Assembly (NCBI GenBank): GCA_947086655.1
Contig: CAMTZM010000011.1
Location: forward strand, 1 to 58,983
Reading direction: 5' to 3'
Length of the DNA: 58,983 nucleotides
Source: an uncultured Eubacteriaceae bacterium
GTDB lineage: Bacteria; Bacillota; Clostridia; Lachnospirales; CAG-274
Part shown: positions 8,883-17,941 of the stretch, piece by piece
How the letters are laid out: each line of letters begins with the position of its first letter
Position numbering within the stretch: position 1 is the stretch's first letter
Translations under genes and position numbers: made by a program
The notes under the pieces: generated by a model
Told to the model about the DNA's origin: nothing
The model's database searches: none
What the model saw: the letters and a program-made list of their open reading frames with translations, nothing else

Positions 8883-10115
8883 TTATTTTATACGTATTCT
8901 CAGCATATCAAACGGCTTTACCGATTCATTTACTTTAATTGTAACTAATTGCTGAGCATGCGGTGCTTCATTTATTTCATTTCCATTCTCATCTTTAATA
9001 AACTCTATTTTCTGCATAAAATTGTTTCCCTTTTGCCTTAAAATTTCTGCATTACAGCCCTTTATAAATTTATTTCTTTGTTCTATTAAAGCTGTCTTTT
9101 CAGTTTCATCGTATTCTTTTACCATACCTATAAAATCATAATTTCTAATATATGAACTTGAAGTATAAATTTGTTCGTCAGCTCCCGGTTTTCCATAATA
9201 AAATCCTGTTGTAAACCCACGATAGCTTGCTTTTTTTAATTCATCTACATAATACTTTTTTTTGCTTTCATAAAGCAAAATATCCTTAAAATAATCGTCT
9301 ATTGCCTCTCTATAAGCCTTTACAACCGTTCCCACATAATACGAAGTTTTCATTCTTCCTTCAATTTTAAAACTCATTACACCAGTATTAACCAAATCTG
9401 GTATATGTTCTATCATACATAAATCTTTTGAATTAAATATATATGTTCCTCTGTTATCTTCCTCAATAGGCATATATTCTCCCGGTCTTTTACTTTCAAC
9501 TAAAGCATATTTCCAGCGGCATGGATGTGAACATTCTCCTTTATTAGCATCTCTTGCGCTCATATAATTGCTTAAAAGACACCTTCCGGAATATGAAATA
9601 CACATAGCGCCATGAACAAATGATTCTATCTCAATTTCTTTTGGAATATTTTCACTTATATCACTTATTTCATTAATTGAAAGTTCCCTGGCTGTTACAA
9701 TTCTTTTTGCTCCAAGCTTATGCCAAAATAAAGCTGATTTATAATTTGTATTATTTGCTTGAGTGCTTATGTGAATATCAATATTAGGAATTATTTCTTT
9801 AGCCACTGAAAAAACTCCAGCATCAGAAACAATAACAGCATCAACATTTATATCATTAAGTTTCTTAAAATATTCCTCCATATTTTTAAAATCGTAATTA
9901 TGAGCAAAAACATTACAAGCTACATATACTTTTTTTCCTCTGTCATGTGCGAATTTCACTCCTTCGCCCATTTCCTCAAAAGTAAAATTTTTAGCTTTTG
10001 CCCTAAGGCTTAACTCCTCTCCTCCAATATAAACAGCGTCAGCGCCGTATAATACAGCAATTTTAAGTTTTTCTAAATCACCAGCCGGAGCAAGAAGTTC
10101 TATTTTATTTTTCAA
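8883..10115 (-). CDS. trhP: tRNA uridine-34 hydroxylase, peptidase U32 family
   Basis: A 410-residue peptidase U32-family protein of the YrrN/YrrO/YegQ group. The family signature with its spaced cysteines (HGAMC...GRC...GECSHPC) lies near residues 165-205. These proteins are established tRNA hydroxylases that make 5-hydroxyuridine at the wobble position, with prephenate as cofactor source. The start is TTG 10115, six codons before ELLAPAGD, because AAGGAGG lies just upstream inside the end of trmR; an upstream in-frame ATG at 10157 has no such site. The preceding gene encodes the likely methyltransferase for the next step, which supports this role. B. subtilis has two U32 proteins here (YrrN and YrrO), and only one is present in this locus. 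Confidence 0.88.
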   Translation of the reverse strand: MKNKIELLAPAGDLEKLKIAVLYGADAVYIGGEELSLRAKAKNFTFEEMGEGVKFAHDRGKKVYVACNVFAHNYDFKNMEEYFKKLNDINVDAVIVSDAGVFSVAKEIIPNIDIHISTQANNTNYKSALFWHKLGAKRIVTARELSINEISDISENIPKEIEIESFVHGAMCISYSGRCLLSNYMSARDANKGECSHPCRWKYALVESKRPGEYMPIEEDNRGTYIFNSKDLCMIEHIPDLVNTGVMSFKIEGRMKTSYYVGTVVKAYREAIDDYFKDILLYESKKKYYVDELKKASYRGFTTGFYYGKPGADEQIYTSSSYIRNYDFIGMVKEYDETEKTALIEQRNKFIKGCNAEILRQKGNNFMQKIEFIKDENGNEINEAPHAQQLVTIKVNESVKPFDMLRIRIK

Positions 10116-10119
10116 TTTT

Positions 10120-10773
10120 TTATTCCTCCTTCTTTTTATAACACAAAGCGACGCCATCTCCTATTGTAAGAATACTCGTTTCTAAAATATCGTTATTACA
10201 TATCTCATTTAAAAACTTTCTCATTCTTGTATGAATTGTTCTTTGTCTTCTAACAACTGAAAACCTATCGCAAGCAATAGCCCCTCCTTGAAGAATGTCA
10301 TCAGCTATAAGTATCCCTCCTACGTTCAAAAGCCTTATACAATGCGGAAGAAATTGTATATACTGCCCCTTAGCTCCATCAAGAAAAATAACATCATATT
10401 TTTTATCAAGCTTAGGCAGTATATCAGCCGCATCTCCCTCAATTAAATTTATTTTTTCAGTAAGACCTAACTTTTCCCTGTTTTCTTTAAAATGTTCTAT
10501 CATTATATCAAATCTGTCTATTGTATCAATAAAGCCGCCGTCTTTTAAATATTTGCTCATTAGAGCTGAAGAAAAACCTATTGCCGCCCCTATTTCCAAA
10601 ATAAACTTAGGTCTTTTAACAGACAAAATAAAGCATAACAATCTTACAACATCATTATGAATTATAGGAACATTTTCTTTATAGGCTAATTTTTGAATTT
10701 CTCCCAATTCGCCTTCGCACAACGGCTGAATTTCATTTATATATTTTAAAACCGATTCGTCAATAAATCCCAT
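10120..10773 (-). CDS. trmR: tRNA 5-hydroxyuridine methyltransferase (O-methyltransferase)
   Basis: A 217-residue class I SAM-dependent O-methyltransferase of the YrrM/TrmR type. The SAM-binding loop LEIGAAIGFSS and the acidic FLDGAKGQY motif are clear. TrmR methylates 5-hydroxyuridine-34 to 5-methoxyuridine in tRNA, which fits the adjacent U32 hydroxylase gene. ATG 10773 was chosen because AGGTGAT lies 7 bp upstream and it gives the usual family length; the ATG at 10821 would add 16 residues overlapping truA. It lies 35 bp after truA and 4 bp before trhP, so truA-trmR-trhP form a tRNA-modification run. The family also includes catechol/caffeoyl-CoA methyltransferases, so context carries part of the call. 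Confidence 0.85.
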   Translation of the reverse strand: MGFIDESVLKYINEIQPLCEGELGEIQKLAYKENVPIIHNDVVRLLCFILSVKRPKFILEIGAAIGFSSALMSKYLKDGGFIDTIDRFDIMIEHFKENREKLGLTEKINLIEGDAADILPKLDKKYDVIFLDGAKGQYIQFLPHCIRLLNVGGILIADDILQGGAIACDRFSVVRRQRTIHTRMRKFLNEICNNDILETSILTIGDGVALCYKKKEE

Positions 10774-10808
10774 ATTTATCACCTGCCTGCAAAAACCTTT
10801 ATTATTTT

Positions 10809-11543
10809 TTAAATATAACAAACTTTAAAAAGCGTAAGTCCGTTAGGAGATACTGTTTTTCCGGCTTTTTTTCTGTCCTTTGACTCAATTATATATTTTA
10901 TATCCTCTGGCTTAATTTTGCCTTCTCCAACATAAATAAGCGTTCCTGCTATAATTCTGACCATATTATATAAAAAACCGTTTCCCGTAACATATATACT
11001 TATTATATTATTATTCTTTTGTACAGTCAAATCATAAATTGTTCTAATGGTTGTCTTAGCTGTACTTCCTGCTGCACAAAAAGCTTTAAAATCATGTTCG
11101 CCTACAAAAAATCGGCATGATTTTTGCATTTTCTCAATATCAAGTTCATTATGAACAAACTCTGTATAATTTCTTAGCTGTGGTATTTTAAAACGTGAAT
11201 TTAAAATTTTATATTCGTATGTTTTCTTTAAAACACTATACTGAGGATGAAAATTATCATCAACTTCAACAGCTTTTGAAACAACTATATCTTCGGGAAG
11301 AAAAGGGTTAATTGCAAAAGGGAACTTATTTATAGGTATAGTAGTTTCTGCTTTAAAAAATACTCCTTGTTCCAAAGCATGTACTCCTGTATCTGTTCGG
11401 CTTGCTCCTCTTACACTTATATCATTTTTCAAAAGGCGTGAAAGTGCCTCCTCAACTTTTTGCTGTACGCTTATACGTTCTTTTTGTTTCTGCCACCCAA
11501 AATAGTTTGTACCGTCATAAGCGACTGTAAGAAGTATATTCAT
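10809..11543 (-). CDS. truA: tRNA pseudouridine synthase A
   Basis: A 244-residue TruA that isomerises uridines 38-40 in the anticodon arm. The catalytic-aspartate motif RTDTGVHA is at about residues 54-61, and the conserved FLYNMVRIIAGTL segment is near 185-197. ATG 11543 overlaps the ecfT stop as ATGA, and GGAGGA precedes it inside ecfT, so translation is coupled. The order rplQ-ecfA-ecfT-truA is standard in Firmicutes, but rplM-rpsI, which often follow truA, are absent and trmR-trhP come instead. Confidence 0.95.
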   Translation of the reverse strand: MNILLTVAYDGTNYFGWQKQKERISVQQKVEEALSRLLKNDISVRGASRTDTGVHALEQGVFFKAETTIPINKFPFAINPFLPEDIVVSKAVEVDDNFHPQYSVLKKTYEYKILNSRFKIPQLRNYTEFVHNELDIEKMQKSCRFFVGEHDFKAFCAAGSTAKTTIRTIYDLTVQKNNNIISIYVTGNGFLYNMVRIIAGTLIYVGEGKIKPEDIKYIIESKDRKKAGKTVSPNGLTLFKVCYI

Positions 11544-12334
11544 ACTAATCCTCCAAAACCCAATATTAAAATAATTAAAAACACAAATATAGCTAATATA
11601 TCATTTTTATTTAATTTTCTTTGTTTCATTATCGTTCTTTTAACATTATTATTTCCGTAACATCTTGCTTCCATTGCAAGAGCAAGTCCATCGGCATATC
11701 TAAACGATGCTGTAAACATAGGAATAACAATTGGTACATATGCCTTTATTCTTTTTATTAAACTGCCTTTTGAAAAATCAATTCCTCTTGCTGTTTGAGC
11801 TTTTTTAATTTTTTCAAGTTCATCATATAAAGTAGGTATAAATCTTATAGCTATTGTAATCATCATAGCAATATCACCCACAGGCACTTTAATTAATTTT
11901 AAAGGAGACAATATATATTCTATTGCGTTTGTTAATTCAACAGGACGTGTTGTAAGTATTAAAACCGATGAGCTTATAAAAAGCATAATTAAATTTAAAG
12001 CTGTTTTTAAAGAAATAATTGCGCCTTCATCTGTTATATTAATAAAATAAAAATTAACAATATAATTTCCGTCTTTTATAAAAAACAAGTTTACAAATAT
12101 AGTAAACAATATAATAATCATAATTTTTTTTACACTTTTCATAACAATTTTAAAAGGCACACGTGATAATAGTATAACAGAAAAAAGAATAAACAAAACC
12201 GTTCCGTAATTAACAATACTATCTGCATTAAGAATCATTACAACAAAACATATTGTTAGTATAAGCTTTACACGACTATCAAGCTTATGTATAAAAGAAT
12301 CTTTTGGATAATACTGTCCAATAGAAATACTCAA
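11540..12334 (-). CDS. ecfT: Energy-coupling factor transporter transmembrane protein
   Basis: A 264-residue integral membrane subunit that links the ECF ATPases to exchangeable substrate-binding S components for vitamins and metals. Several hydrophobic helices and the cytoplasmic coupling motifs are visible: ARG in TARGIDFSKG and ARC in AMEARCYG, the latter a variant of the usual ARG. The start is TTG 12334, placed by AGAGGTGA just upstream; the frame also opens with GTG at 12343, but that lies within the ribosome-binding site. It follows the double-ATPase gene directly and is coupled to truA. No S component is encoded here, so this looks like a shared group II module. Confidence 0.92.
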   Translation of the reverse strand: MSISIGQYYPKDSFIHKLDSRVKLILTICFVVMILNADSIVNYGTVLFILFSVILLSRVPFKIVMKSVKKIMIIILFTIFVNLFFIKDGNYIVNFYFINITDEGAIISLKTALNLIMLFISSSVLILTTRPVELTNAIEYILSPLKLIKVPVGDIAMMITIAIRFIPTLYDELEKIKKAQTARGIDFSKGSLIKRIKAYVPIVIPMFTASFRYADGLALAMEARCYGNNNVKRTIMKQRKLNKNDILAIFVFLIILILGFGGLV

Positions 12335-12339
12335 TAAAA

Positions 12340-14082
12340 TCACCTCTTTAAGCTTTTTGAAATAACTTCAAAAGCATCCTCAACCGTATATACATTTTCC
12401 GGCATTCTAATCCCAATATTATTAAGTTTTCTCATAAGTTTTGAAACATCAGGAAGCAAAATACCAGAAACCTCAAGCATTTTCGTATCTTTAAACACTT
12501 CCCTAACATTTCCTAAAGCCGCTAATTTTCCATTATTCATAACTAAAACCCTTTGTGTATATTCAATTATATCCTCAATATTGTGAGATACAATTATTAC
12601 TGTTATGCCTAATTTTTCATTAAGCATTTTAATATTATCCATAATTTCTTTTTTCCCTAACGGGTCAAGCCCTGCCGCCGGCTCATCAAGTATTATAATT
12701 TTAGGATTCATAGCAAGTATACTTGCTATTGAAACTCTTCTTTTTTGTCCTCCAGAAAGGCAAAAAGGAGACTTATTCATAATTTTGGCATCAATTCCTG
12801 TATATAGGCAAGCCTTTTCAACTCTTTTTTTAATCTCACTTTCATCACTTAAAATATTTCTTACTCCAAAGGCAATTTCATCATATACTGTCTTTTCAAA
12901 TATTTGATTTTCAGGATACTGAAAAACAAGACCGGCTATTTTGCATAATTCATTTGTGCTTATTTTATCTGTTATTTCGATACCGTCAATTATAACTTTA
13001 CCGCTATAACTTCTTAAAAGACCGTTAAAAAGCTGTAAGATTGTACTTTTGCCGGAACCTGTATGTCCTATTATACCAAAAAACTCACCTTCTTTTATAT
13101 TAAAACTGACATTATCAACAGCTTTATTTTCAAATTCTGTATTTATTCCATAATAAAAAGAAACATTTTTCAACTCAATTATATTTTTATTTTTGTTTTC
13201 CACTAACTTGTTTTCAAAAACATTATTTTTATTTTCAAACTCAAATTTACTTAAAGCTAATACCATTTCATCGACATTAAATATATCATTCTTCAAATTA
13301 ATTCCATTTTCACATAATAAATCTTTTAACTTTACCATTTGAGTAGTATCAAGTCCTAATTTCTCTAATCTTTTTTTATTAGTTAAAATATTCTTAGGTG
13401 TTTCTGAAATAACCTCTCCGTTTCCAAATACAATTATATTATCTGCCATTGCGGCTTCTTCCATAAAATGAGTTATAAGCACTATTGTTATTTTTTCTTC
13501 TTCATTAAGTCTTTTTATATATTCAATTATTTGTTTTCTTCCTTTAGGCTCAAGCATTGCCGTAGGCTCATCAAGAACTATACAATCGGGTTTCATAGCT
13601 AAAATTCCGGCAATTGCTATTTTTTGTTTTTGACCTCCTGAAAGAGAATAAGTATCCGCATTTCGATACTTTTGCATATCTGTAAATTTAAGCGCATCTT
13701 CTACCCTTTTTCGTATTTCATCAGAAGGCAAACCTAAATTTTCTGGTCCAAAGGCTATATCTTCCTCTACAATAGAAGAAATAATCTGACTATCGGGATT
13801 TTGAAAAACCATACCTACTGTTTTTCTTATATCCCACAAATTATCTTTATTATTTGTACTTAAGCCATTTACAATTACTTCTCCATTTTCAGGTAAAATA
13901 ATCGCATTAATAAGTCTTGCTAAAGTTGACTTTCCTGATGCATTTTTACCTATAACTGCATTAAAACTTCCCTTTTTTATACATAAAGATAAATCTTTAA
14001 ACACATCTACATATTCATCATTATTTGTATCATTATACTGCAAATAACTATAACTAACATTTCTGCACTCAATAAAAGACAT
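12340..14082 (-). CDS. ecfA: Fused ECF transporter ATPase (EcfA1-EcfA2 in one chain)
   Basis: One 580-residue protein carries two complete ABC ATPase domains, where this locus in other Firmicutes normally has two genes of about 280 residues each. Domain 1 has Walker A GKNASGKS at 45-52, signature LSGGQ at 147-151, Walker B ending DEP at 171-173 and switch histidine 205. Domain 2 has Walker A GHTGSGKS at 339-346, LSGGQ at 442-446, Walker B DEP at 466-468 and histidine 500. An Asn/Lys/Glu-rich linker (about 262-300) joins them, with no ribosome-binding site or start codon before domain 2. This argues for a genuine fusion rather than a lost stop. ATG 14082 follows AAAGGTGA. It would power uptake of vitamins with EcfT. 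Confidence 0.93.
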   Translation of the reverse strand: MSFIECRNVSYSYLQYNDTNNDEYVDVFKDLSLCIKKGSFNAVIGKNASGKSTLARLINAIILPENGEVIVNGLSTNNKDNLWDIRKTVGMVFQNPDSQIISSIVEEDIAFGPENLGLPSDEIRKRVEDALKFTDMQKYRNADTYSLSGGQKQKIAIAGILAMKPDCIVLDEPTAMLEPKGRKQIIEYIKRLNEEEKITIVLITHFMEEAAMADNIIVFGNGEVISETPKNILTNKKRLEKLGLDTTQMVKLKDLLCENGINLKNDIFNVDEMVLALSKFEFENKNNVFENKLVENKNKNIIELKNVSFYYGINTEFENKAVDNVSFNIKEGEFFGIIGHTGSGKSTILQLFNGLLRSYSGKVIIDGIEITDKISTNELCKIAGLVFQYPENQIFEKTVYDEIAFGVRNILSDESEIKKRVEKACLYTGIDAKIMNKSPFCLSGGQKRRVSIASILAMNPKIIILDEPAAGLDPLGKKEIMDNIKMLNEKLGITVIIVSHNIEDIIEYTQRVLVMNNGKLAALGNVREVFKDTKMLEVSGILLPDVSKLMRKLNNIGIRMPENVYTVEDAFEVISKSLKR

Positions 14083-14101
14083 TTTAATATTCACCTTTTC
14101 A

Positions 14102-14138
14102 TAAAAAAAGCGTCTCAAAACTAATACCTTTTTGAGAC
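14102..14138 (-). terminator. Terminator-like hairpin just upstream of ecfA
   Basis: On the minus strand a 9-bp stem GTCTCAAAA/TTTTGAGAC is followed by GC and a run of seven T. It ends about 20 bp before the ecfA start. It either ends the ribosomal operon or attenuates read-through into ecfA. Confidence 0.8.
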
Positions 14139-14462
14139 ACATACTAACAACAAATATATAAAAAACTAAAAACCTTGAAACAAATCACAAACTCAGCTTA
14201 TTTATATAAGAAATAAGCAATAATTTAAAATTTATCTCATTTTTCTTATTTTTTAGCAACCGACGGGTGAAAACATTTGCCTTTATATTAAGTGAGAACT
14301 TAAAATCCAACTGAATGTAAAAGTAAGTACCCCCTTAAAATAACGGCAGACTTTTCCCGTCGGTTAAAATAACCAAAAAACTCTACTAAGTTTAATGTAA
14401 CAACCTTAAGGTTTTTTCAAATGTTATCGGTAAACGACGCTTACATTAAACGCCAATTCACC
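14139..14462 (-). other. rplQ-ecfA intergenic region with nested inverted repeats
   Basis: No gene is present. In transcript order after rplQ there is a perfect 11-bp stem (14441-14451 with 14390-14400). Next comes a 10-bp inverted repeat AACCGACGGG/CCCGTCGGTT (14356-14365 with 14258-14267) enclosing about 88 bp. Then there is an 8-bp hairpin (14211-14218 with 14196-14203). None is followed by a proper U-run until the hairpin at 14102-14138. A weak TTGTTT-17-TATATA promoter lies near 14160. The region may be a structured 3' UTR, a decayed repeat, or both. Confidence 0.6.
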
Positions 14463-14999
14463 TTAAACCAATTCTATTATAACTTCTTCAGCTCCATCGC
14501 CTTTTCTTGCGCCAAGTTTAATTATACGTGTATAACCACCGTTGCGTTCTGCGTATTTAGGAGCTATTTCATCAAACATTTTAGCTGCCATATCAACAGC
14601 TTTTGTATTAACTCTTTTCTTTTTACCGTCAGCCGGAGTTTCAGTAACATTATAAAGAACGCTTAAAATTTTTCTTCTTGCATTTAAACGTGAAGGATTA
14701 TCTTTTTTGATAGTTTTTTCAACATCATCAAAAACAGTAACTCTCTTACCGTTTACGTTTTCTTTAATACGTTTGCCTTCTGAATCTTTTTTAGCGACTT
14801 TAGCTTTAACTGTAACCTCGCTGAAGTTATCTTTTTCTTTAACAGCAAGAGTTATAAGCTTTTCAGCAACTCTTCTTATTTCTTTAGCCTTACTCTCTGT
14901 TGTCCTAATTTTTCCGTGATATAATAAATTAGTTACCTGATTACGAATAAGTGCTTTTCGCTGGCTTGACGTACGGCCAAGCTTTCTGTAACCGGACAT
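14463..14999 (-). CDS. rplQ: 50S ribosomal protein L17, extended form
   Basis: A 178-residue L17; the B. subtilis protein has about 120. The N-terminal [19 protein letters not shown] block and the C-terminal [12 protein letters not shown] block are canonical. The extra length is a Lys/Val-rich insertion at about residues 58-105, between the two conserved halves. Last gene of the alpha part of the superoperon, 17 bp after rpoA. Confidence 0.96.
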   Translation of the reverse strand: MSGYRKLGRTSSQRKALIRNQVTNLLYHGKIRTTESKAKEIRRVAEKLITLAVKEKDNFSEVTVKAKVAKKDSEGKRIKENVNGKRVTVFDDVEKTIKKDNPSRLNARRKILSVLYNVTETPADGKKKRVNTKAVDMAAKMFDEIAPKYAERNGGYTRIIKLGARKGDGAEEVIIELV

Positions 15000-15016
15000 T
15001 ACAAAACCTCCTTAAA

Positions 15017-15976
15017 TTATTCATCTTCGGAACTCAAAGAAAGCCCCAATTCCGTCATTTTATTAAGTACTTCTTCAAGAGACTTACGTCCGAGATTACG
15101 TACTTTCATCATATCTTCTTCCGTTTTATTTGCAAGGTCTTCAACAGTATTGATACCTGCTCTTTTAAGACAATTATACGAACGTACTGACAAATCAAGT
15201 TCTTCAATACTGAGTTCCAATACCTTTTCCTTTTTGCCTTCTTCTTTTTCAACCATAATTTCTGTGTTTTTGGCATTATCAGACAAATCAACAAATAAGT
15301 TCAAATGTTCGTTTAAAATTTTAGCACCCAAGCTTACCGCGTCATCAGGAGTAATTGTTCCATCAGTCCAAACCTCAAACGTAAGCTTATCATAATCAGT
15401 AATCTGACCTACACGTGTATCTTCAACCTTAAAATTAACTCGCCTTACAGGAGTATAAAGAGAATCAACCGGAATCATTCTAATAGGCTGATCTGGCTTT
15501 TTATTTTTAGATGCCTCAACATAACCACGGCCTTTTGTAATTGTTATTTCAATAAAAAGCTTACTATCAGAGCCACCGCTTAAAGTAGCTATGTGAAGTT
15601 CAGGATTAAGAATTTCAATATCTGAATCAACTTTAATATCAGCGGCAGTAACCTCGCCCTCTCCGGTAAAATCAATATAAGCCATTTTAGGCTCTGCGCT
15701 ATCGCTTGTATTTTTAATCGCAAGGTTTTTCAAATTCAAAATAATTTCCGTAACATCCTCTTTAACTCCCGGAATAACACTAAACTCATGCAGTACGCCG
15801 TCAATCTTAACATTGCTGACTGCTGCTCCCGGAAGAGAAGACAAAAGAATTCTTCTTAAAGAATTGCCCATCGTCGTTCCATAGCCTCTCTCCAAAGGCT
15901 CTACTACAAAACAACCATATTTACCATCCTGTGACATCTCAACAATTTCGATACGGGGTTTTTCAAATTCAAACAC
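15017..15976 (-). CDS. rpoA: DNA-directed RNA polymerase subunit alpha
   Basis: A 319-residue alpha subunit. The N-terminal assembly domain (about 1-230) contains [20 protein letters not shown] at about 31-50. The C-terminal domain (about 250-315) contains the helix-hairpin-helix region with NCLKRAGI and [11 protein letters not shown], which contacts UP elements and activators. Acidic linker at about 235-245. Standard position between rpsD and rplQ. Confidence 0.97.
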   Translation of the reverse strand: MFEFEKPRIEIVEMSQDGKYGCFVVEPLERGYGTTMGNSLRRILLSSLPGAAVSNVKIDGVLHEFSVIPGVKEDVTEIILNLKNLAIKNTSDSAEPKMAYIDFTGEGEVTAADIKVDSDIEILNPELHIATLSGGSDSKLFIEITITKGRGYVEASKNKKPDQPIRMIPVDSLYTPVRRVNFKVEDTRVGQITDYDKLTFEVWTDGTITPDDAVSLGAKILNEHLNLFVDLSDNAKNTEIMVEKEEGKKEKVLELSIEELDLSVRSYNCLKRAGINTVEDLANKTEEDMMKVRNLGRKSLEEVLNKMTELGLSLSSEDE

Positions 15977-16027
15977 TCATTCGAACCTCCCTTATAAATT
16001 ATCTCAAACATAAATACGAATATTACA

Positions 16028-16618
16028 TTATTTAGAATACAACTCGACAATAAGCGTTTCATTAACAGGATATTCAATGCTTTCTCTTGAAGGAAGATTA
16101 TTAACACTTCCTTTAAGATTGTCCTGATCTGCTGAAAGCCACTGAGGAACAATCCTTGATGAAGTAACTTCTAAAACATTTTTAAATCTCTGTAAATCTT
16201 TTTTGTTTTCCTTTACTTCAATAACGTCTCCGACTTTAAGCTGATATGAAGGAATATTTACTTTCTTTCCATTTACTAAAATAAGGTTATGACGAACAAT
16301 CTGTCTTGCTTCTTTTCTTGTACGTCCCAAACCTAATCTATAAACAGCATTATCAAGTCTTAACTCAAGTAACATAAGAAGATTTTCACCTGAAATTCCT
16401 TTCATGCTCTCGGCTCTTTTATAATAAGTTCTGAACTGCTTTTCAAGAACACCATATATAAATTTAACTTTTTGTTTTTCCTTTAACTGCAAACCATACT
16501 CGCTTGACTTTTTCATAACTCTTTTTCTTCTGCTAGGCTTTTTACTTACACCAAGCACCGATGGTTCAATACCAAGGTATCTGCATCTTTTAAGAACAGG
16601 ACCTATTTCTCTGGCCAT
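16028..16618 (-). CDS. rpsD: 30S ribosomal protein S4
   Basis: 196 residues. It is the zinc-free form: the N-terminus has a single cysteine instead of the four-cysteine knuckle. S4 RNA-binding domain at about 88-150 (LELRLDNAVYRLGL). S4 starts 30S assembly. It lies in the alpha operon, 31 bp after rpsK, so no room exists for a separate S4 leader here. Confidence 0.97.
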   Translation of the reverse strand: MAREIGPVLKRCRYLGIEPSVLGVSKKPSRRKRVMKKSSEYGLQLKEKQKVKFIYGVLEKQFRTYYKRAESMKGISGENLLMLLELRLDNAVYRLGLGRTRKEARQIVRHNLILVNGKKVNIPSYQLKVGDVIEVKENKKDLQRFKNVLEVTSSRIVPQWLSADQDNLKGSVNNLPSRESIEYPVNETLIVELYSK

Positions 16619-16649
16619 TTAAGCCACACCTCCTATTATTATAATTAAA

Positions 16650-17051
16650 TTAAACTCTTCTGCGTTTTGGCGGTCTACATCCATTGTGAGGAACTGGAGT
16701 AACATCTTTAATCATAGTTACGTCAAGCCCTGCTGACTGCAAAGCACGAATAGCAGCTTCACGTCCGCTTCCAGGCCCTTTTACAAAAACCTCAACTGTT
16801 TTAAGTCCGTAATCCTTTGCGGCATTTGCAGCAGTTTCGGCAGCCATTTGAGCCGCATAAGGAGTTGATTTTCTTGACCCTCTAAATCCTAATCCACCGG
16901 CGCTTGCCCATGAAAGAGCGTTTCCGGCGGCATCTGTTATAGTAACAATTGTATTATTAAATGTTGACTTAATATGAGCCTGCCCACGCTCAACGACTTT
17001 TCTGTCACGGCGTCTGCGGCCGGCAGTCTTTTTTACTACTTTCTTAGCCAT
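16650..17051 (-). CDS. rpsK: 30S ribosomal protein S11
   Basis: 133 residues with the S11 platform-domain motifs [17 protein letters not shown] and the C-terminal [13 protein letters not shown] tail that binds the 16S rRNA platform. 23 bp after rpsM. Confidence 0.97.
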   Translation of the reverse strand: MAKKVVKKTAGRRRRDRKVVERGQAHIKSTFNNTIVTITDAAGNALSWASAGGLGFRGSRKSTPYAAQMAAETAANAAKDYGLKTVEVFVKGPGSGREAAIRALQSAGLDVTMIKDVTPVPHNGCRPPKRRRV

Positions 17052-17074
17052 TAGCCTAAGACCTCCTTAAAAGA

Positions 17075-17443
17075 TTATTTTTTCTTATTAGCAACTGTTC
17101 TTCTCGGACCTTTTCTTGTTCTTGCATTTGTCTTAGTTTTCTGCCCTCTTACAGGAAGTCCCTTTCTATGACGGATGCCTCTGTAACAACCTATTTCAAC
17201 AAGTCTTTTAATATTAAGCGCTACTTCTCGTCTTAAATCACCCTCAACAGTTTGAGTTTTATCAATTATATCACGAATTCTCGCTACTTCATCATCAGAT
17301 AAATCCCTTACTCTTGTATCAGGATTAACACCTGCTTCTTTTAAAATTCTGTTAGAGCTGGCACGACCTATTCCATATACATAAGTAAGGCCAATCTCTA
17401 CACGTTTTTCTCTTGGTAAATCTACACCAGCAATACGTGCCAT
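17075..17443 (-). CDS. rpsM: 30S ribosomal protein S13
   Basis: 122 residues. The N-terminal [23 protein letters not shown] block and the basic C-terminal tail ([14 protein letters not shown]) that reaches the decoding site are typical. A 124-bp spacer precedes it, longer than the other gaps in this part of the operon. Confidence 0.97.
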   Translation of the reverse strand: MARIAGVDLPREKRVEIGLTYVYGIGRASSNRILKEAGVNPDTRVRDLSDDEVARIRDIIDKTQTVEGDLRREVALNIKRLVEIGCYRGIRHRKGLPVRGQKTKTNARTRKGPRRTVANKKK

Positions 17444-17567
17444 GTATTAATTACACCTCCAAAATTTATACAATAAATTAACTTTATAAACAAATTCAGT
17501 ATTTTATAAACCGTATTTTCTCGGTCTGCAAGGGTTCCCGACCCTCTAAAACCATATTAAATTCAAA
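17444..17567 (-). other. rpmJ-rpsM spacer with short hairpin
   Basis: A 124-bp spacer inside the operon. It includes a compact GC-rich inverted repeat near 17522-17544 (GGTC/GACC outer and GGG/CCC inner pairs) that stands out from the AT-rich surroundings. It may be a translational leader of rpsM; no known family was recognised. Confidence 0.4.
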
Positions 17568-17681
17568 TCAGCCCTGTTTTTGTTTGTGCTTAGGATTTTC
17601 ACAGATTACCCTTATTCTTCCTTTTCTTTTAATAATTCTGCATTTTTCACACATAGGCTTAACAGATGGTCTAACCTTCAT
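17568..17681 (-). CDS. rpmJ: 50S ribosomal protein L36
   Basis: 37 residues, starting [14 protein letters not shown]. Cys11, Cys14, Cys27 and His32 form the CCCH zinc ribbon of the zinc-binding L36 type. AAAGGAG precedes ATG 17681. 15 bp after infA. Confidence 0.97.
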   Translation of the reverse strand: MKVRPSVKPMCEKCRIIKRKGRIRVICENPKHKQKQG

Positions 17682-17696
17682 TTTTAACTACTCCTT

Positions 17697-17915
17697 TCAT
17701 TTATCTCTCCATGTGATTCTTCCTTTTGACAAATCATATGGCGACATTTCAACACGAACTTTATCACCCGGTATTATCCTAATAAAATTCATGCGAAGCT
17801 TACCGGATATATGCGCAAGAATCTTATGGCCGTTATCAAGCTCAACATGAAACATTGCGTTAGGAAGCTTTTCTAAAACAGTACCGTCCACTTCGATAAC
17901 ATCATTTTTTGACAA
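17697..17915 (-). CDS. infA: Translation initiation factor IF-1
   Basis: 72 residues forming a single S1-like OB fold ([20 protein letters not shown], then [18 protein letters not shown]). Blocks the 30S A site during initiation. 26 bp after the KOW-domain gene. Confidence 0.97.
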   Translation of the reverse strand: MSKNDVIEVDGTVLEKLPNAMFHVELDNGHKILAHISGKLRMNFIRIIPGDKVRVEMSPYDLSKGRITWRDK

Positions 17916-17941
17916 GGACTACACCCTCCTTAAAATAACTA

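Noticed and set aside
13190..13300. The ecfA fusion as a sequencing frameshift joining two genes
   Set aside because: No ribosome-binding site or start codon precedes the second domain and the linker is in frame throughout, which argues for a real fusion.
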